Below the pieces are notes generated by a model that made no database searches, was not told where the DNA came from, and was given only the letters and a program-made list of their open reading frames with translations. Positions 8,103-17,475 of a DNA stretch of 64,000 nt are shown here, in pieces (the stretch's first letter is position 1; each line of letters opens with the position of its first letter). Source of the DNA: Thiodiazotropha sp040791665 (GTDB taxonomy: Bacteria; Pseudomonadota; Gammaproteobacteria; Chromatiales; Chromatiaceae). The stretch is from NCBI GenBank assembly GCA_040791665.1, contig JBFNNX010000017.1, forward strand, positions 62,001-126,000. The letters run 5' to 3'. A program made the position numbers and the translations under genes.

Positions 8103-11102
8103 GTGGCTGAATACGATTTTAAACTCGATTTGAAAGTCGAGAACAATTCCCATACCCAGTTGATTAAGCGGATACCGGCAGGCAGCCGGGTGCTCGAGCT
8201 GGGATGTGCGACCGGCTATATGTCGGACTATTTGCGACGGGAGAAGGGTTGCTATGTGGTGGGCGTTGAGATTGACCGGAGCATGGCGAACAGAGCCAAA
8301 ACGGTTTGCGACCGCGTCATCGTCGGAGATGTTCAAGGCAAAGGCTGGCTGAAGAGCCTTGGTGACGAGCGCTTCGATGTCATCACCTGCGCCGACATAC
8401 TCGAACATCTGCGCGATCCCATTGCCCTGCTCAAGAAACTTCCCGATCTGTTGAGTGATGGGGGAATCCTCCTTGCCTCCTTGCCCAATGGTGCCCATGC
8501 TTCGCTTCGTCTCGAACTACTGGAGGGGCGTTTTACCTATGAAGACACGGGACTCCTGGATCGCACCCATCTACATCTGTTTACCTACAATTCACTGCGA
8601 GAAATGTTCGCCCGCAGTGGTTTCAGGGTTAATGAACTGACCTATACCTTCCACGATATGGCCGATTCCGAAATTGAGAGGCGGCTTGAGAGGATGGGGT
8701 TTGAAGCGACTGAACGGGGGCTCGCGCTGTTTCATACCCCGGATGCGGCAGCCTTCCAGTACATCATCTCCGCAACCCCGGATAGCAGTGTCACTATCGA
8801 GGAATTTCCCGCCCTCAACGACAAGCCGATGCAGGCCTCGGTGCAAGTCTATAGAAATCTTCTCGATGAGTTGCATCTGGCGGGCAGCACCGCAGAGACA
8901 CGCCTCAAGATGGTGGAAGAGCGGGACAGGATACTGCAGGAGCAACAGCAGTCGCTGGGTACGTTGAACGATGAGTTGGTCAGGCATAGAGAGGCCATTG
9001 AGAATGCAGTCAGGGAGACCCAGGAAGCGCACAACGCCTTAGCGAGGGAGAGCAGTCTGAGAAGTGAATTGCAGAGTCAGCTGCAGATTATGGACAGGAG
9101 TAATCGCTCCATGAACCATGACCTGTTTTGGCTTAAAAATGACCTTAAACATACTAAAAAGGATCTTCGGGCTGTTGTGAACAGTCGGGGTTGGCGCGTC
9201 TATATGGCGCTGACCAGGCCATTACGGCTGATGCGTAGGTTTGCACCGCAGCTGAAGAAATTGAGGAAAGAGCCAGGCCTGATACGTGACTGGAGCCGGG
9301 AGGCAGCACGGCTTTGGAAACTAGGTGGTCTACAGGCGATACGCGAACAGTTGAATACTGAGTCATCACCAACCTATGACTACTCGCTATGGATCAGGGA
9401 TGTGGAACCTGTGGGTGTGCCGACCCTTGAAATGGTTGAACAGCTCAATGAACATCCTGACAGGCCTTTTATCTCGATTGTCATGCCGGTTTATAACGTC
9501 GATGAATATTTGCTGCGGGCCGCACTCGACTCAGTGCTTGCACAATCCTATGAGGATTGGGAGTTGTGTATCGCTGATGATGCATCCACACGTCCCCATA
9601 TAAAGCGCCTGTTGGATGAATACATGCGCCGTTACAAACGCATCAAGGTCATCTACCGGGAGGAGAATGGCCACATCTCTAATGCCACGAATTCCGCCTT
9701 TTCCATGGCAAGCGGGGATTATATTGCCCTGATGGATCACGATGATCAATTGGCTGACTTTGCACTCTATTTTGTGGCCCAGGAGATCATTCTCAATCCG
9801 CATGCTGAGATTGTTTACTCCGATGAAGACAAGCTGAATAACGAAGAGGTGCGATTCGACCACTACTTCAAACCGGATTTCAACCCTGATCTGATGCGCT
9901 CCCACAATATGATCTGTCACTTCGGCGTCTACAAGCGTTCTCTGGTCGAGAAGGTGGGCGGAATGCGTGAAGGTTTCGAGGGCGCGCAGGACTACGATCT
10001 GGCGCTCAGGTGTTTGCGGGAGATCGATCCACGCAAGCAGGTGCGTCACATACCATGGATTTTGTATCACTGGCGTGCGATACCGGAAAGCACCGCCTCG
10101 GGCGGAGAGGCAAAATCCTATGCAATGGATGCGGCCCTGCGTGCGGTTAAGGACGATCTTGATATTCGCGGACTTAAAGCCGATGTCACGGAGTCGGAGT
10201 ATATCGAGGGTATGATCCGGGTGCGGTATCAACTGCCGGATTCCCGACCGCTTGTCTCGATAATCATCCCAACCCGTAATGGCGAAAAATTGCTGCGCCA
10301 ATGCATTGAAAGCATACGTGACAGGAGCGACTATAAGAATATTGAGTTTATCATTGTCGATAACCAAAGCGATGATCAGGCGACCCTGGCGTATCTTACT
10401 GAGCTCGACAGCCAGGACGCTACCAAGGTATTGCACTATGATCATCCCTTCAATTTTTCCGCCATCAACAACTTTGCCGTAGAACATGCGAGCGGGGAAC
10501 TGCTCTGCTTCATGAATGACGATATCGAAGTGATTTCTCCGGACTGGTTGGGAGAGATGGTGAGTCACGGCGTCAGACCCGAGATAGGTGCCGTCGGCGC
10601 AAGGCTCTGGTATCCGGACGACCGCTTACAGCACGGAGGTGTAGTGTTGGGTCTTGGGGGTGTGGCAGGCCATGCCATGAAATATTCGAGTAAGGATAAC
10701 AAAGGCTACATGGGGCGTTCCGTGCTGATTCAGAACTACACTGCAGTGACAGCTGCCTGCCTGTTGCTTAGGCTGGAGGTATTCGACGCCGTGGGCGGTT
10801 TTGATAGCGAACATCTCGCGGTTGCCTTCAATGATGTGGATCTCTGTATCCGGATTTATCAAGCCGGCTATTACAATCTTTGGACACCCTATGCGGAGCT
10901 TTATCATCACGAATCGGCCTCCCGTGGTGCGGAGGACACACCGGAAAAACAACAGCGTTTCAGTGGTGAAGCCGAGTATATGCTAGAAAAATATGGACCT
11001 CTGTTGCAGCGTGATCCAGCATACAATCCGAACTTGACGCGTATCGCAGAGGATTTTTCACTGAATTGGAAGGGTGTAGACGACGAGGATGACGATGTCT
11101 GA
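8103..11102 (+). CDS. Fusion: SAM methyltransferase + coiled coil + two GT2 glycosyltransferase domains
   Basis: A 999-residue polypeptide starting at GTG 8103. Residues ~15-230 are a class I SAM-dependent methyltransferase: motif I VLELGCATGY (30-39), an acidic strand end VVGVEID, and ITCADILEHL. Residues ~262-345 are heptad-rich coiled coil (DRILQEQQQSLGTLNDELV and following), ending in the S/NSRGWRVY segment seen before many O-antigen glycosyltransferases. The first GT2 domain begins at FISIVMPVYNVDEY (~457) with DHDD (~545) as the metal-binding DxD-type motif. The second begins at PLVSIIIPTRNGE (~716) with NDDIEV (~805). Such fusions act in O-antigen polymerisation and end-capping at the cytoplasmic membrane; WbdD-like methylation would stop chain growth and be read by Wzt, but that link is inference. 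Confidence 0.88.
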   Translation: MAEYDFKLDLKVENNSHTQLIKRIPAGSRVLELGCATGYMSDYLRREKGCYVVGVEIDRSMANRAKTVCDRVIVGDVQGKGWLKSLGDERFDVITCADILEHLRDPIALLKKLPDLLSDGGILLASLPNGAHASLRLELLEGRFTYEDTGLLDRTHLHLFTYNSLREMFARSGFRVNELTYTFHDMADSEIERRLERMGFEATERGLALFHTPDAAAFQYIISATPDSSVTIEEFPALNDKPMQASVQVYRNLLDELHLAGSTAETRLKMVEERDRILQEQQQSLGTLNDELVRHREAIENAVRETQEAHNALARESSLRSELQSQLQIMDRSNRSMNHDLFWLKNDLKHTKKDLRAVVNSRGWRVYMALTRPLRLMRRFAPQLKKLRKEPGLIRDWSREAARLWKLGGLQAIREQLNTESSPTYDYSLWIRDVEPVGVPTLEMVEQLNEHPDRPFISIVMPVYNVDEYLLRAALDSVLAQSYEDWELCIADDASTRPHIKRLLDEYMRRYKRIKVIYREENGHISNATNSAFSMASGDYIALMDHDDQLADFALYFVAQEIILNPHAEIVYSDEDKLNNEEVRFDHYFKPDFNPDLMRSHNMICHFGVYKRSLVEKVGGMREGFEGAQDYDLALRCLREIDPRKQVRHIPWILYHWRAIPESTASGGEAKSYAMDAALRAVKDDLDIRGLKADVTESEYIEGMIRVRYQLPDSRPLVSIIIPTRNGEKLLRQCIESIRDRSDYKNIEFIIVDNQSDDQATLAYLTELDSQDATKVLHYDHPFNFSAINNFAVEHASGELLCFMNDDIEVISPDWLGEMVSHGVRPEIGAVGARLWYPDDRLQHGGVVLGLGGVAGHAMKYSSKDNKGYMGRSVLIQNYTAVTAACLLLRLEVFDAVGGFDSEHLAVAFNDVDLCIRIYQAGYYNLWTPYAELYHHESASRGAEDTPEKQQRFSGEAEYMLEKYGPLLQRDPAYNPNLTRIAEDFSLNWKGVDDEDDDV

Positions 11103-11385
11103 TCAAGAAACAGAATTTGCGGAATTTACAGCGGTGGCCGAACGCTTCATTGCCTTGGCCAACGAAATCAAAAGTGAGGGCAAGCCTATGCCTTTGGTCA
11201 ATGCAGCCTTGATGTCGGCGTCTGCGACCTATAGCACTTATGTGGCTGCAGGCAATCAGGGATATCTGAAACCGAGCGGTGTTGATCGTCTGGTCGATAC
11301 CTATCGCGCTCAGTTGGCCAATATTCAGGAGATCAAACGGAAAGCATTGGAAAGTGACGGTAAAAAGGCAACTAAAGACCAGTAA
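11095..11385 (+). CDS. Small DUF3144-like protein
   Basis: 96 residues, cytosolic, alpha-helical. ATG 11095 is preferred over ATG 11089 because GAGG sits seven bases before it. The gene overlaps the end of the preceding glycosyltransferase fusion by eight bases. The core FIALANEIKSEG...VNAALMSASATYSTYVAAG resembles the small DUF3144 family of proteobacterial proteins of unknown role. Translational coupling to a polysaccharide enzyme is unusual and suggests a partner or regulator for that enzyme. Family assignment is from sequence pattern only. Confidence 0.65.
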   Translation: MSDQETEFAEFTAVAERFIALANEIKSEGKPMPLVNAALMSASATYSTYVAAGNQGYLKPSGVDRLVDTYRAQLANIQEIKRKALESDGKKATKDQ

Positions 11386-11433
11386 CTATACAATCCTCTT
11401 TCCGGTTTGCGCCTGATGTGACTCAGAAATGTC

Positions 11434-12249
11434 ATGAAACTCGTTATATCCATCGTCTATTATGATAGCGGCCTGCCTACCCTGAGGGAGACGCTTGTGA
11501 GCATAGTCAGGTCCCTTGATTTTGCCGCCGGGGAGCTGGACGGTCTCAGGGCCAAGGTTGTAGTCGTCGATAATGGCGGGATCCTCAACCAAGTTAAGCA
11601 GCTGGTATCACAGGTGTTCGACAATGGAGCACATGAGTGGATGGTGCTTGGGACCGGCGGTAATATCGGGTATGGAGCAGCACATAATTTGGTGATCCTG
11701 AATGAACAGAGTGACTATCATTTGGTTATCAATCCCGACGTGGAAGTGTTGGAAGATGCCTTTCTGAAGGCAATCGAATATATGCACCACAATCCTACCA
11801 TCGGTTTGCTTTCACCCTATTCCGAAGACCCGGAGGGTTTCAAACAGTATCTTTGCAAGCGCTATCCAGCGGTTCTCGATCTGTTTTTGCGTGGTTTCGC
11901 CCCAAGATTCGTAAAGCGTTATTTCGCAGAACGCCTGCAGGAATATGAGATGCGCTGCGATTTACAGGGACGTACGCTCAGTAAGGAAGTTATGGCCAGC
12001 GGATGTTTTATGTTTGTACGACACAATGTGTTGGTGAATGTAAAGGGCTTTTCGCCGGATTTCTTCGTTTACTTTGAAGATTTCGATCTATCGATCAGGA
12101 TAGGCAAACGCTCCACCATCGCCTATGTTCCGGATGTGCGTATTGTCCATGGTGGGGGTAACGCTTCAAAGAAGGGAATCAAGCATATTCTTATGTTCGC
12201 CAAGTCGGCGTTTGTATTTTATCACAAGCATGGTTGGCGCTGGGCTTAA
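11434..12249 (+). CDS. GT2 family glycosyltransferase (rhamnosyltransferase-like)
   Basis: 271 residues. The N-terminal nucleotide-sugar-binding half has VISIVYYDSG, then VVVVDNG, then GNIGYGAAHN, and INPDVEV in place of the DxD motif, as in WbbL/RfbN-type rhamnosyltransferases. ASGCFMFVRHNVL and the ending FVYFEDFDLSIRIGK carry the acceptor-side EDxDLxxR motif. No membrane segment is seen; these enzymes act on undecaprenyl-linked acceptors at the cytoplasmic face. It follows the DUF3144-like gene by 48 bases and probably belongs to the same transcription unit. Sugar specificity cannot be read from sequence. Confidence 0.88.
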   Translation: MKLVISIVYYDSGLPTLRETLVSIVRSLDFAAGELDGLRAKVVVVDNGGILNQVKQLVSQVFDNGAHEWMVLGTGGNIGYGAAHNLVILNEQSDYHLVINPDVEVLEDAFLKAIEYMHHNPTIGLLSPYSEDPEGFKQYLCKRYPAVLDLFLRGFAPRFVKRYFAERLQEYEMRCDLQGRTLSKEVMASGCFMFVRHNVLVNVKGFSPDFFVYFEDFDLSIRIGKRSTIAYVPDVRIVHGGGNASKKGIKHILMFAKSAFVFYHKHGWRWA

Positions 12250-12579
12250 GCGGGTTTGATCTTTTTCTTAGGCGCCGGTCTATCTGGAGTCTGTGTCCTT
12301 CAGGCAATCATCTTTTCCTGCGATGTACTGAACCTTTGCCAGCATCAGACAGCTGATGCATGATATGGAATGCGTCAACCCGAATAGTGGTTTGTCGCGG
12401 TACTAGTCGAATCACTGCTGGTATCTGTTGGCTTGCTGTATGAGCCTGGGTGTATGACCGAGAGGGTGAATGTCTGACTGGCCGGGGGGCTGCAGGCTAA
12501 GCTATGTTTAGGCCTCGTAACGATTTGTAATTTTGGAGTGCTTGGATACATGACTCTCTGTCCGGAATCGTAGCTGATC
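12250..12579. other. Non-coding gap before the flippase gene
   Basis: 330 bases without a supported gene. No hairpin with T tract and no clear promoter pair was found. The short opposite-strand frames that cross it translate to compositionally odd sequence and are antisense to the flippase. Confidence 0.5.
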
Positions 12580-14100
12580 ATGAGCGCCAAAGATAATGAA
12601 CTGACACGTGGTGGCCGACTGGCCAAGAATGTCGTCTGGAATTTGCTGAGTATCGCTGTCCCTTTTCTTGTCGCCATCATCACTATACCAATTCTGATTG
12701 ATGGCATTGGCAAAGATCGTTTTGGACTGCTGGCTATCAGTTGGATGTTCGTCGGTTATTTCAGTCTGTTTGATTTTGGCCTTGGACGTGCATTGACCGT
12801 ATTGGTTGCAAAGTGCCTCGGTGAAAATCAACACCACAGGATACCCGGCCTGGTATGGACGGCTATGATCCTGATGGCTGGTCTTGGTGTGATCGGATTT
12901 GCTGTCATCTTCTGGCTCACACCATGGTTGGTTGGCTCGGTTTTGAAGGTTCCACCCGAATTGCAACAAGAGACGCTGAAGGCCTTCTATCTCCTCTCCG
13001 TGTCGATTCCATTCGTTATTATCACAGTTGGCCTGAGAGGTGTGATTGCAGCCTATCAGCGGTTTAAGTTGTTAACAGCCATACGCATACCCATGGGTAT
13101 ATTTACCTTTGTCGGTCCGGTTGCAGTATTGCCGTTCTCCAGCAGTCTTTATCCCATTGTCGCGGTACTGGTTGTTGGTCGTTTCATCGCTGTCTTGGCC
13201 CACATCCTGTTGATGATTCGAATCGTGCCTGAGGTACGCCGACACTATTGGCTCGATTCCAGTCAACTGCGTCCGCTTTTCGGTTTTGGCGGGTGGATGA
13301 CGGTGAGCAACATTGTAGTGCCGTTGATGGTATCCATGGACCGTTTTGTGATCGGTGCAGTGTTGTCTGTGACTGCGGTAGCCTTCTATACGACACCCTA
13401 CGAAATCGTATTTCGATTGATGGTTATACCAACTGCCTTTGTCGCCGTCTTGCTGCCTGCGCAATCGACCACACTGGCTATTGAACAGGGCCAGGATAGA
13501 AAATATTCTGCTGAACTGTTCAACAAAGGGTTCAGTTACATCTTTATCGCCCTGTTTCCACTGCTTTTGGTGATTTCGGTATTCGCATTCGATGGCTTGA
13601 AATTGTGGGTGGGCGAGGAATTTGCTTCCAATGGCTACCGGGTGATGCAGTGGCTGGCAGTCGGAGTCCTTTTTTATGGGCTCTCTCTGGTGCCGTTTTC
13701 CCTAGTACAGTCTGCAGGTCATCCCGATTGGTCCGCGAAACTGCATTTGTTGGAGTTGCCGATCTATTTGGCGGGATTGTGGTGGGCCTTGTCACACTAT
13801 GGCATTCTGGGCGCAGCGCTGGTTTGGACGCTCAGAGCATGGTTGGATGCGCTTGTACTGTATATGATGTCTTTGATGTTGATGCCCGAGTGTCGGGCAT
13901 CAGCAACGCGATTTGGGTTATCGGTGCTTATGGCGGTCACGCTTTTTGTTGTTGCCACTCAGTTTCAAGATCTGCTGGAGAAGTTTCTGTTTACCTTGAT
14001 CGTACTGACAGGTTTCTCCTACCTGGTGTGGCGTCATGTATTGGAGCAGAAGGAACGATTGTGGCTCCTGAAGGGTTTGGGTGTCAGGCGTGACCGATAG
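12580..14100 (+). CDS. Polysaccharide flippase, Wzx/MATE-like
   Basis: 506 residues with about twelve to fourteen hydrophobic helices. It opens with a short basic cytosolic stretch, VVWNLLSIAVPFLVAIITIP, and then the loop DRFGLLAISWMFVGYFSLFDFGLGRAL; this arrangement of G-x-x-x-Y-F-x-L-x-D-x-G-L-x-x-A is a hallmark of O-antigen translocases and PST-type exporters. Such proteins flip undecaprenyl-diphosphate-linked oligosaccharides to the periplasm. A Wzm/Wzt exporter is encoded 10 kb away, so this protein may serve a different glycan. No Wzy polymerase is recognisable in the window. Confidence 0.88.
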   Translation: MSAKDNELTRGGRLAKNVVWNLLSIAVPFLVAIITIPILIDGIGKDRFGLLAISWMFVGYFSLFDFGLGRALTVLVAKCLGENQHHRIPGLVWTAMILMAGLGVIGFAVIFWLTPWLVGSVLKVPPELQQETLKAFYLLSVSIPFVIITVGLRGVIAAYQRFKLLTAIRIPMGIFTFVGPVAVLPFSSSLYPIVAVLVVGRFIAVLAHILLMIRIVPEVRRHYWLDSSQLRPLFGFGGWMTVSNIVVPLMVSMDRFVIGAVLSVTAVAFYTTPYEIVFRLMVIPTAFVAVLLPAQSTTLAIEQGQDRKYSAELFNKGFSYIFIALFPLLLVISVFAFDGLKLWVGEEFASNGYRVMQWLAVGVLFYGLSLVPFSLVQSAGHPDWSAKLHLLELPIYLAGLWWALSHYGILGAALVWTLRAWLDALVLYMMSLMLMPECRASATRFGLSVLMAVTLFVVATQFQDLLEKFLFTLIVLTGFSYLVWRHVLEQKERLWLLKGLGVRRDR

Positions 14101-14249
14101 CCTGTCATTGTCTGCCAAAATCCTATCCAGCGCGAAGTTATGAAAATTAAATATTGCTGTTTGGCAAAAAAACCGGAGCAAATGATCAGTCGTTTGCATG
14201 TTATTGCGAGATGCCGATCTCTTCTCTGCGGCTTACGGCTCAATCCGGT

Positions 14250-14255
14250 TATAAT
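14250..14255 (+). promoter_or_regulatory. Candidate -10 element before the GT4-SDR-WecA operon
   Basis: Consensus TATAAT 61 bases before the ATG at 14317, in the 200-base gap after the flippase. The -35 region is poor. It would make the three overlapping downstream genes a separate transcription unit. Confidence 0.35.
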
Positions 14256-14316
14256 GCGTGGTCAAATCTGAAGTATTTGGTGAGAATCCTATTTCTCTAT
14301 TTTGGTGACACACTAC

Positions 14317-15462
14317 ATGTCTCGTGCCCTGCCTAACAATCGTTTGATTCTATTTGTTGTCAATGATGCTGGTTTTTTTCTCTCTCATCGATTGCCTCTG
14401 GCGCTGGCGGCAAGGAAACAGGGGTATGACATCTGTGTTGCCACTCCTCCTGGCGACGGCGTGGAACAGATCAAAGCAGAGGGTCTGCGCTATAGGCAGG
14501 TTTCACTTAGCCGAAGTGGCGCGAATCCCTTGGCCGAACTGCGGACGATATGGAATCTCTACAGGCTTTATCGGGAACTGCAGCCTTTAATCGTCCATCA
14601 CGTGACCATAAAACCGGTCCTGTACGGCACACTGGCTGCGCGCGTGGCAAATGTATCAGCCGTGGTCAACGCAATATCCGGCCTGGGTTTTGTTTTTCTG
14701 GCGAGAGGCTGGTTCAGTGCCATGGCGCGCTCTGCTGTATTGACCAGTTACCGTTGGCTGTTTTCCCGCAAACGACTTTGGGTCATCGTGCAGAACCGGG
14801 ATGATTATGATTATTTGTTGGATAAAGAGTGCCTGAGCCAGGATAAGATTGAGTTAATACGGGGCTCAGGTGTCGATGTGGACAATTTTGTCATATCAGC
14901 GGAGAACGACGATTTACCATTGGTGGTTCTTCCGGGACGCATGTTGTGGGATAAAGGGGTCGGTGAGTTTGTTGAGGCCGCCCAGCAATTGCACCGGATG
15001 GGTATCAAGGCCCGGTTTGCTCTGGTGGGAGGCATTGATCCAAATAATCCGGAATCCGTTCCTGCCGCACGCCTGGCGGAGTGGGCCAGAGAGGGTGATG
15101 TGGAGTGGTGGGGTAATCGCCAGGATATGCCCGGCATCTACAGCAATGCCCATATCGTCTGTTTACCCTCCTATCGGGAGGGATTGCCAAAAGTTCTGTT
15201 GGAGGCGGCTGCAACAGGGAGGGCTATTGTCGCCACAGATGTTCCAGGTTGTCGCGAGGTTGTCATTGAAGGGGAGAATGGACTGTTGGTACCCGCCAGG
15301 GAAAGCGGACCCTTGGCAGAGGCGCTACGGCGTTTGATTACAAATCCGGCGCTTCGCCAATCCATGGGACGGAAGGGGAGAGCGATGGCGGAGGCGGAGT
15401 TTTCAATTCACCATGTCGTTGAGCGCCATATGAATATCTATCGGCGGGCACTGGAACCGTGA
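14317..15462 (+). CDS. GT4 (GT-B fold) glycosyltransferase
   Basis: 381 residues from ATG 14317; an in-frame TTG at 14302 is the alternative, and neither has a strong ribosome-binding site. The N-terminal Rossmann half begins LILFVVNDAGFFLSHRLPLA, and the middle has HHVTIKPVLYGTLAARV as in PglA/WbpH/CapM-type enzymes. The C-terminal half carries GRMLWDKGVGEFVEAA (sugar-nucleotide phosphate binding), LPSYREGLPKVLLEAAATGRA (the E-x7-E retaining motif) and ATDVPGCREVV. Cytosolic, membrane-peripheral. With the next two genes it makes the usual trio of an N-acetylaminosugar glycan start: transferase, epimerase and phosphosugar transferase. The 3' end overlaps the epimerase gene by four bases. Confidence 0.9.
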   Translation: MSRALPNNRLILFVVNDAGFFLSHRLPLALAARKQGYDICVATPPGDGVEQIKAEGLRYRQVSLSRSGANPLAELRTIWNLYRLYRELQPLIVHHVTIKPVLYGTLAARVANVSAVVNAISGLGFVFLARGWFSAMARSAVLTSYRWLFSRKRLWVIVQNRDDYDYLLDKECLSQDKIELIRGSGVDVDNFVISAENDDLPLVVLPGRMLWDKGVGEFVEAAQQLHRMGIKARFALVGGIDPNNPESVPAARLAEWAREGDVEWWGNRQDMPGIYSNAHIVCLPSYREGLPKVLLEAAATGRAIVATDVPGCREVVIEGENGLLVPARESGPLAEALRRLITNPALRQSMGRKGRAMAEAEFSIHHVVERHMNIYRRALEP

Positions 15463-16403
15463 ACACTGTTCTGGTTACGGGAGCAAACGGATTCGTCGGT
15501 AAGCATCTTTGCCGTTATATGATTTCCAGTGGGTATGGGGTAAGGGCCGCACTCCGCCAGCAGTTGCCACACTGGCCGTTGTGTGAGCAGGTTGCCGTTG
15601 GAGAGATTGACGGCGCTACCGACTGGAGTGGTGCCTTGGATGGCATGGATACTGTCATTCATCTGGCTGCCAGGGTACATGTCATGCAGGAGTTTGAATC
15701 CGACCCGCTGGCTGCGTTTCGTCGCGTGAATGTGGCAGGCTCTGCTGCGCTTGCCCGTCAAGCCGCTGAGGCAGGCGTTAAGCGCATGATCTATCTGAGC
15801 AGCGTCAAAGTGAACGGCGAAAGGACACATGGAATACCCTATAGGGCGGATGATCAGCCCAGTCCGGAAGATGCTTATGGTATTTCTAAATGGGAAGCGG
15901 AACAGGCGCTGACCGGAATTGCCGAACAGACGCAGCTGGAACTGGTCATCGTGCGACCAGTCCTCGTATACGGTGCCGGTGTAAAGGGGAACTTTCAGCG
16001 TTTGATGGCACTGCTCAGGCGAGACGCGCCTCTGCCCCTGGGTGGAATTTCAAACCACCGCAGTTTCTTGAGTGTCCAGAATCTGCTCGATTTCCTGCAC
16101 TGCTGCATCGATCATCCGCACGCGGCGGGCGAGGTATTCCTGGCGGCTGACGGGGAGGATCTGTCGACACCCGAACTGATCCGTAAACTGGCACATGCTA
16201 TGAATCGCAGAGCCAGATTATTCCCGGTACCCTTGGCACTGCTTCGTCTCGGTGGATGGCTGACAGGGCGTACCTCGATGATCGCGAGGTTGACAGAAGA
16301 CCTTCAAGTGGATCTGTCAAAAAACAGGGAGCGACTGGGTTGGACGCCAGTAATGGAAATGGATCGGGCACTGTTGGAAATGGTGAGCGCGGATAATGGC
16401 TGA
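15459..16403 (+). CDS. NAD-dependent sugar epimerase/dehydratase (extended SDR)
   Basis: 314 residues, GTG start overlapping the preceding stop. The Rossmann motif is VTGANGFVGKHLC (GxxGxxG), followed by DTVIHLAARVHV, catalytic-site YLSSVKVNG (Ser), and YGISKWEAEQ (YxxxK). It resembles WbpV/WbpK/GnE-type epimerases, which make UDP-GalNAc or reduce 4-keto sugars such as those leading to FucNAc/QuiNAc. Pairing with a WecA/WbpL-type transferase immediately downstream (8-base overlap) supports production of the first sugar of an O-unit. The exact product cannot be set from sequence. Confidence 0.88.
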   Translation: MNTVLVTGANGFVGKHLCRYMISSGYGVRAALRQQLPHWPLCEQVAVGEIDGATDWSGALDGMDTVIHLAARVHVMQEFESDPLAAFRRVNVAGSAALARQAAEAGVKRMIYLSSVKVNGERTHGIPYRADDQPSPEDAYGISKWEAEQALTGIAEQTQLELVIVRPVLVYGAGVKGNFQRLMALLRRDAPLPLGGISNHRSFLSVQNLLDFLHCCIDHPHAAGEVFLAADGEDLSTPELIRKLAHAMNRRARLFPVPLALLRLGGWLTGRTSMIARLTEDLQVDLSKNRERLGWTPVMEMDRALLEMVSADNG

Positions 16404-17475
16404 GTGGTGGCATTCGTTTTGGATGATAGTACTGAGCTTTTTGTTGTCCTTGGGTTTGACGGGGCTGGCGCGCTTCTATGCATTGCGTCGTGGTTTGATG
16501 GATCGGCCCAATAATCGCAGTTCCCATCTGGTTGAGACGCCTCGCGGGGGTGGAATCGCCTTTGTTCTGGTCTATCTGGCGCTACTGGCCGGGGCGATGA
16601 TCTCCTCTTTCAGCACTGATGATCTTGACGATAAGCTACACCTTACCCTTCTCTTGGGTGGCGGCTTGGTTGTAGTGATCGGGTACATCGATGATCATCG
16701 CCACGTATCTCCCATGATACGTTTTGTTGTCCATCTGATAGCGGCGGTTGTCGCCGTGACATTGTTGCAGATACCCGCCATTGATCTCTGGCCGGGACTG
16801 AGTTTGGGTGGCTGGTGGCTCGATACATTGATTGTGATTGGTCTGGTATGGCTATTGAATCTCTACAATTTCATGGATGGTATCGATGGTATCGCCAGTC
16901 TTCAGGGGATTACCGTGCTGTGTGGCGCAGTTTTTGTGCTGATACTCGACCATGCAGATTCAGAGGCGTCAGGTTGGTTGCTGATACTGGCTGCGTGCAT
17001 AGCGGGTTTTCTAATCTGGAACTGGCCCCCTGCAAAGATCTTTATGGGCGATGCAGGGAGCGGATTTATCGGTTACGCTTTGGGGGTCTTTGCCATCTAC
17101 ACTGCCAATGCCTATCCGATTTCCCTTTGGAGCTGGCTGATCCTGCTGGGTCTGTTCGTTGTGGATGCCACCTGGACGCTCGGGGTGCGTATGGCGAATG
17201 GTGAAAAATGGTATCGGCCTCATGCCAAACACGCCTACCAGCATCTTGCCAGGCAAAGACAGTCTCTGTGTGTCGGCAGAGGCATTTCTGCGGATCATTC
17301 TCGCACCCTCGCGCACCGGTGGGTTATCCTGCATAGTCTGCTGATCAACCTGTTATGGTTGTTGCCATTGGCGTGGCTTGCTGCAATATTTCCCGACTAC
17401 GGATTGCTGTTGACACTTATTGCCTTCGTGCCACTGGCGATTCTGGTCAGGTCGCTTGGGGCCGGGCTTGGGTAG
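16396..17475 (+). CDS. Undecaprenyl-phosphate sugar-1-phosphate transferase (WecA/WbpL/MraY family)
   Basis: 359 residues with about eleven hydrophobic helices. Family landmarks are RGLMDRPNNRSSHLVETPRG and GGGIAF after the first helix, GYIDDHRHVSP (the DD metal/lipid site), NLYNFMDGIDGIA (NFxDGIDG) and FMGDAGSGFIGYAL (MGDxGS). A C-terminal cytosolic HAKHAYQHL loop binds the UDP-sugar. It initiates glycan synthesis by moving sugar-1-phosphate onto undecaprenyl phosphate at the inner membrane. The WbpL branch, with this SDR neighbour, uses 6-deoxy-aminosugars. Its last 29 bases overlap the convergent gene at 17447-18451, so the two mRNAs are complementary at their 3' ends. Confidence 0.92.
   Translation: MAEWWHSFWMIVLSFLLSLGLTGLARFYALRRGLMDRPNNRSSHLVETPRGGGIAFVLVYLALLAGAMISSFSTDDLDDKLHLTLLLGGGLVVVIGYIDDHRHVSPMIRFVVHLIAAVVAVTLLQIPAIDLWPGLSLGGWWLDTLIVIGLVWLLNLYNFMDGIDGIASLQGITVLCGAVFVLILDHADSEASGWLLILAACIAGFLIWNWPPAKIFMGDAGSGFIGYALGVFAIYTANAYPISLWSWLILLGLFVVDATWTLGVRMANGEKWYRPHAKHAYQHLARQRQSLCVGRGISADHSRTLAHRWVILHSLLINLLWLLPLAWLAAIFPDYGLLLTLIAFVPLAILVRSLGAGLG

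Noticed and set aside
9531..10568. 345-codon minus-strand frame inside the methyltransferase-GT2 fusion
   Set aside because: Antisense to clearly conserved GT2 motifs, with no recognisable domain.
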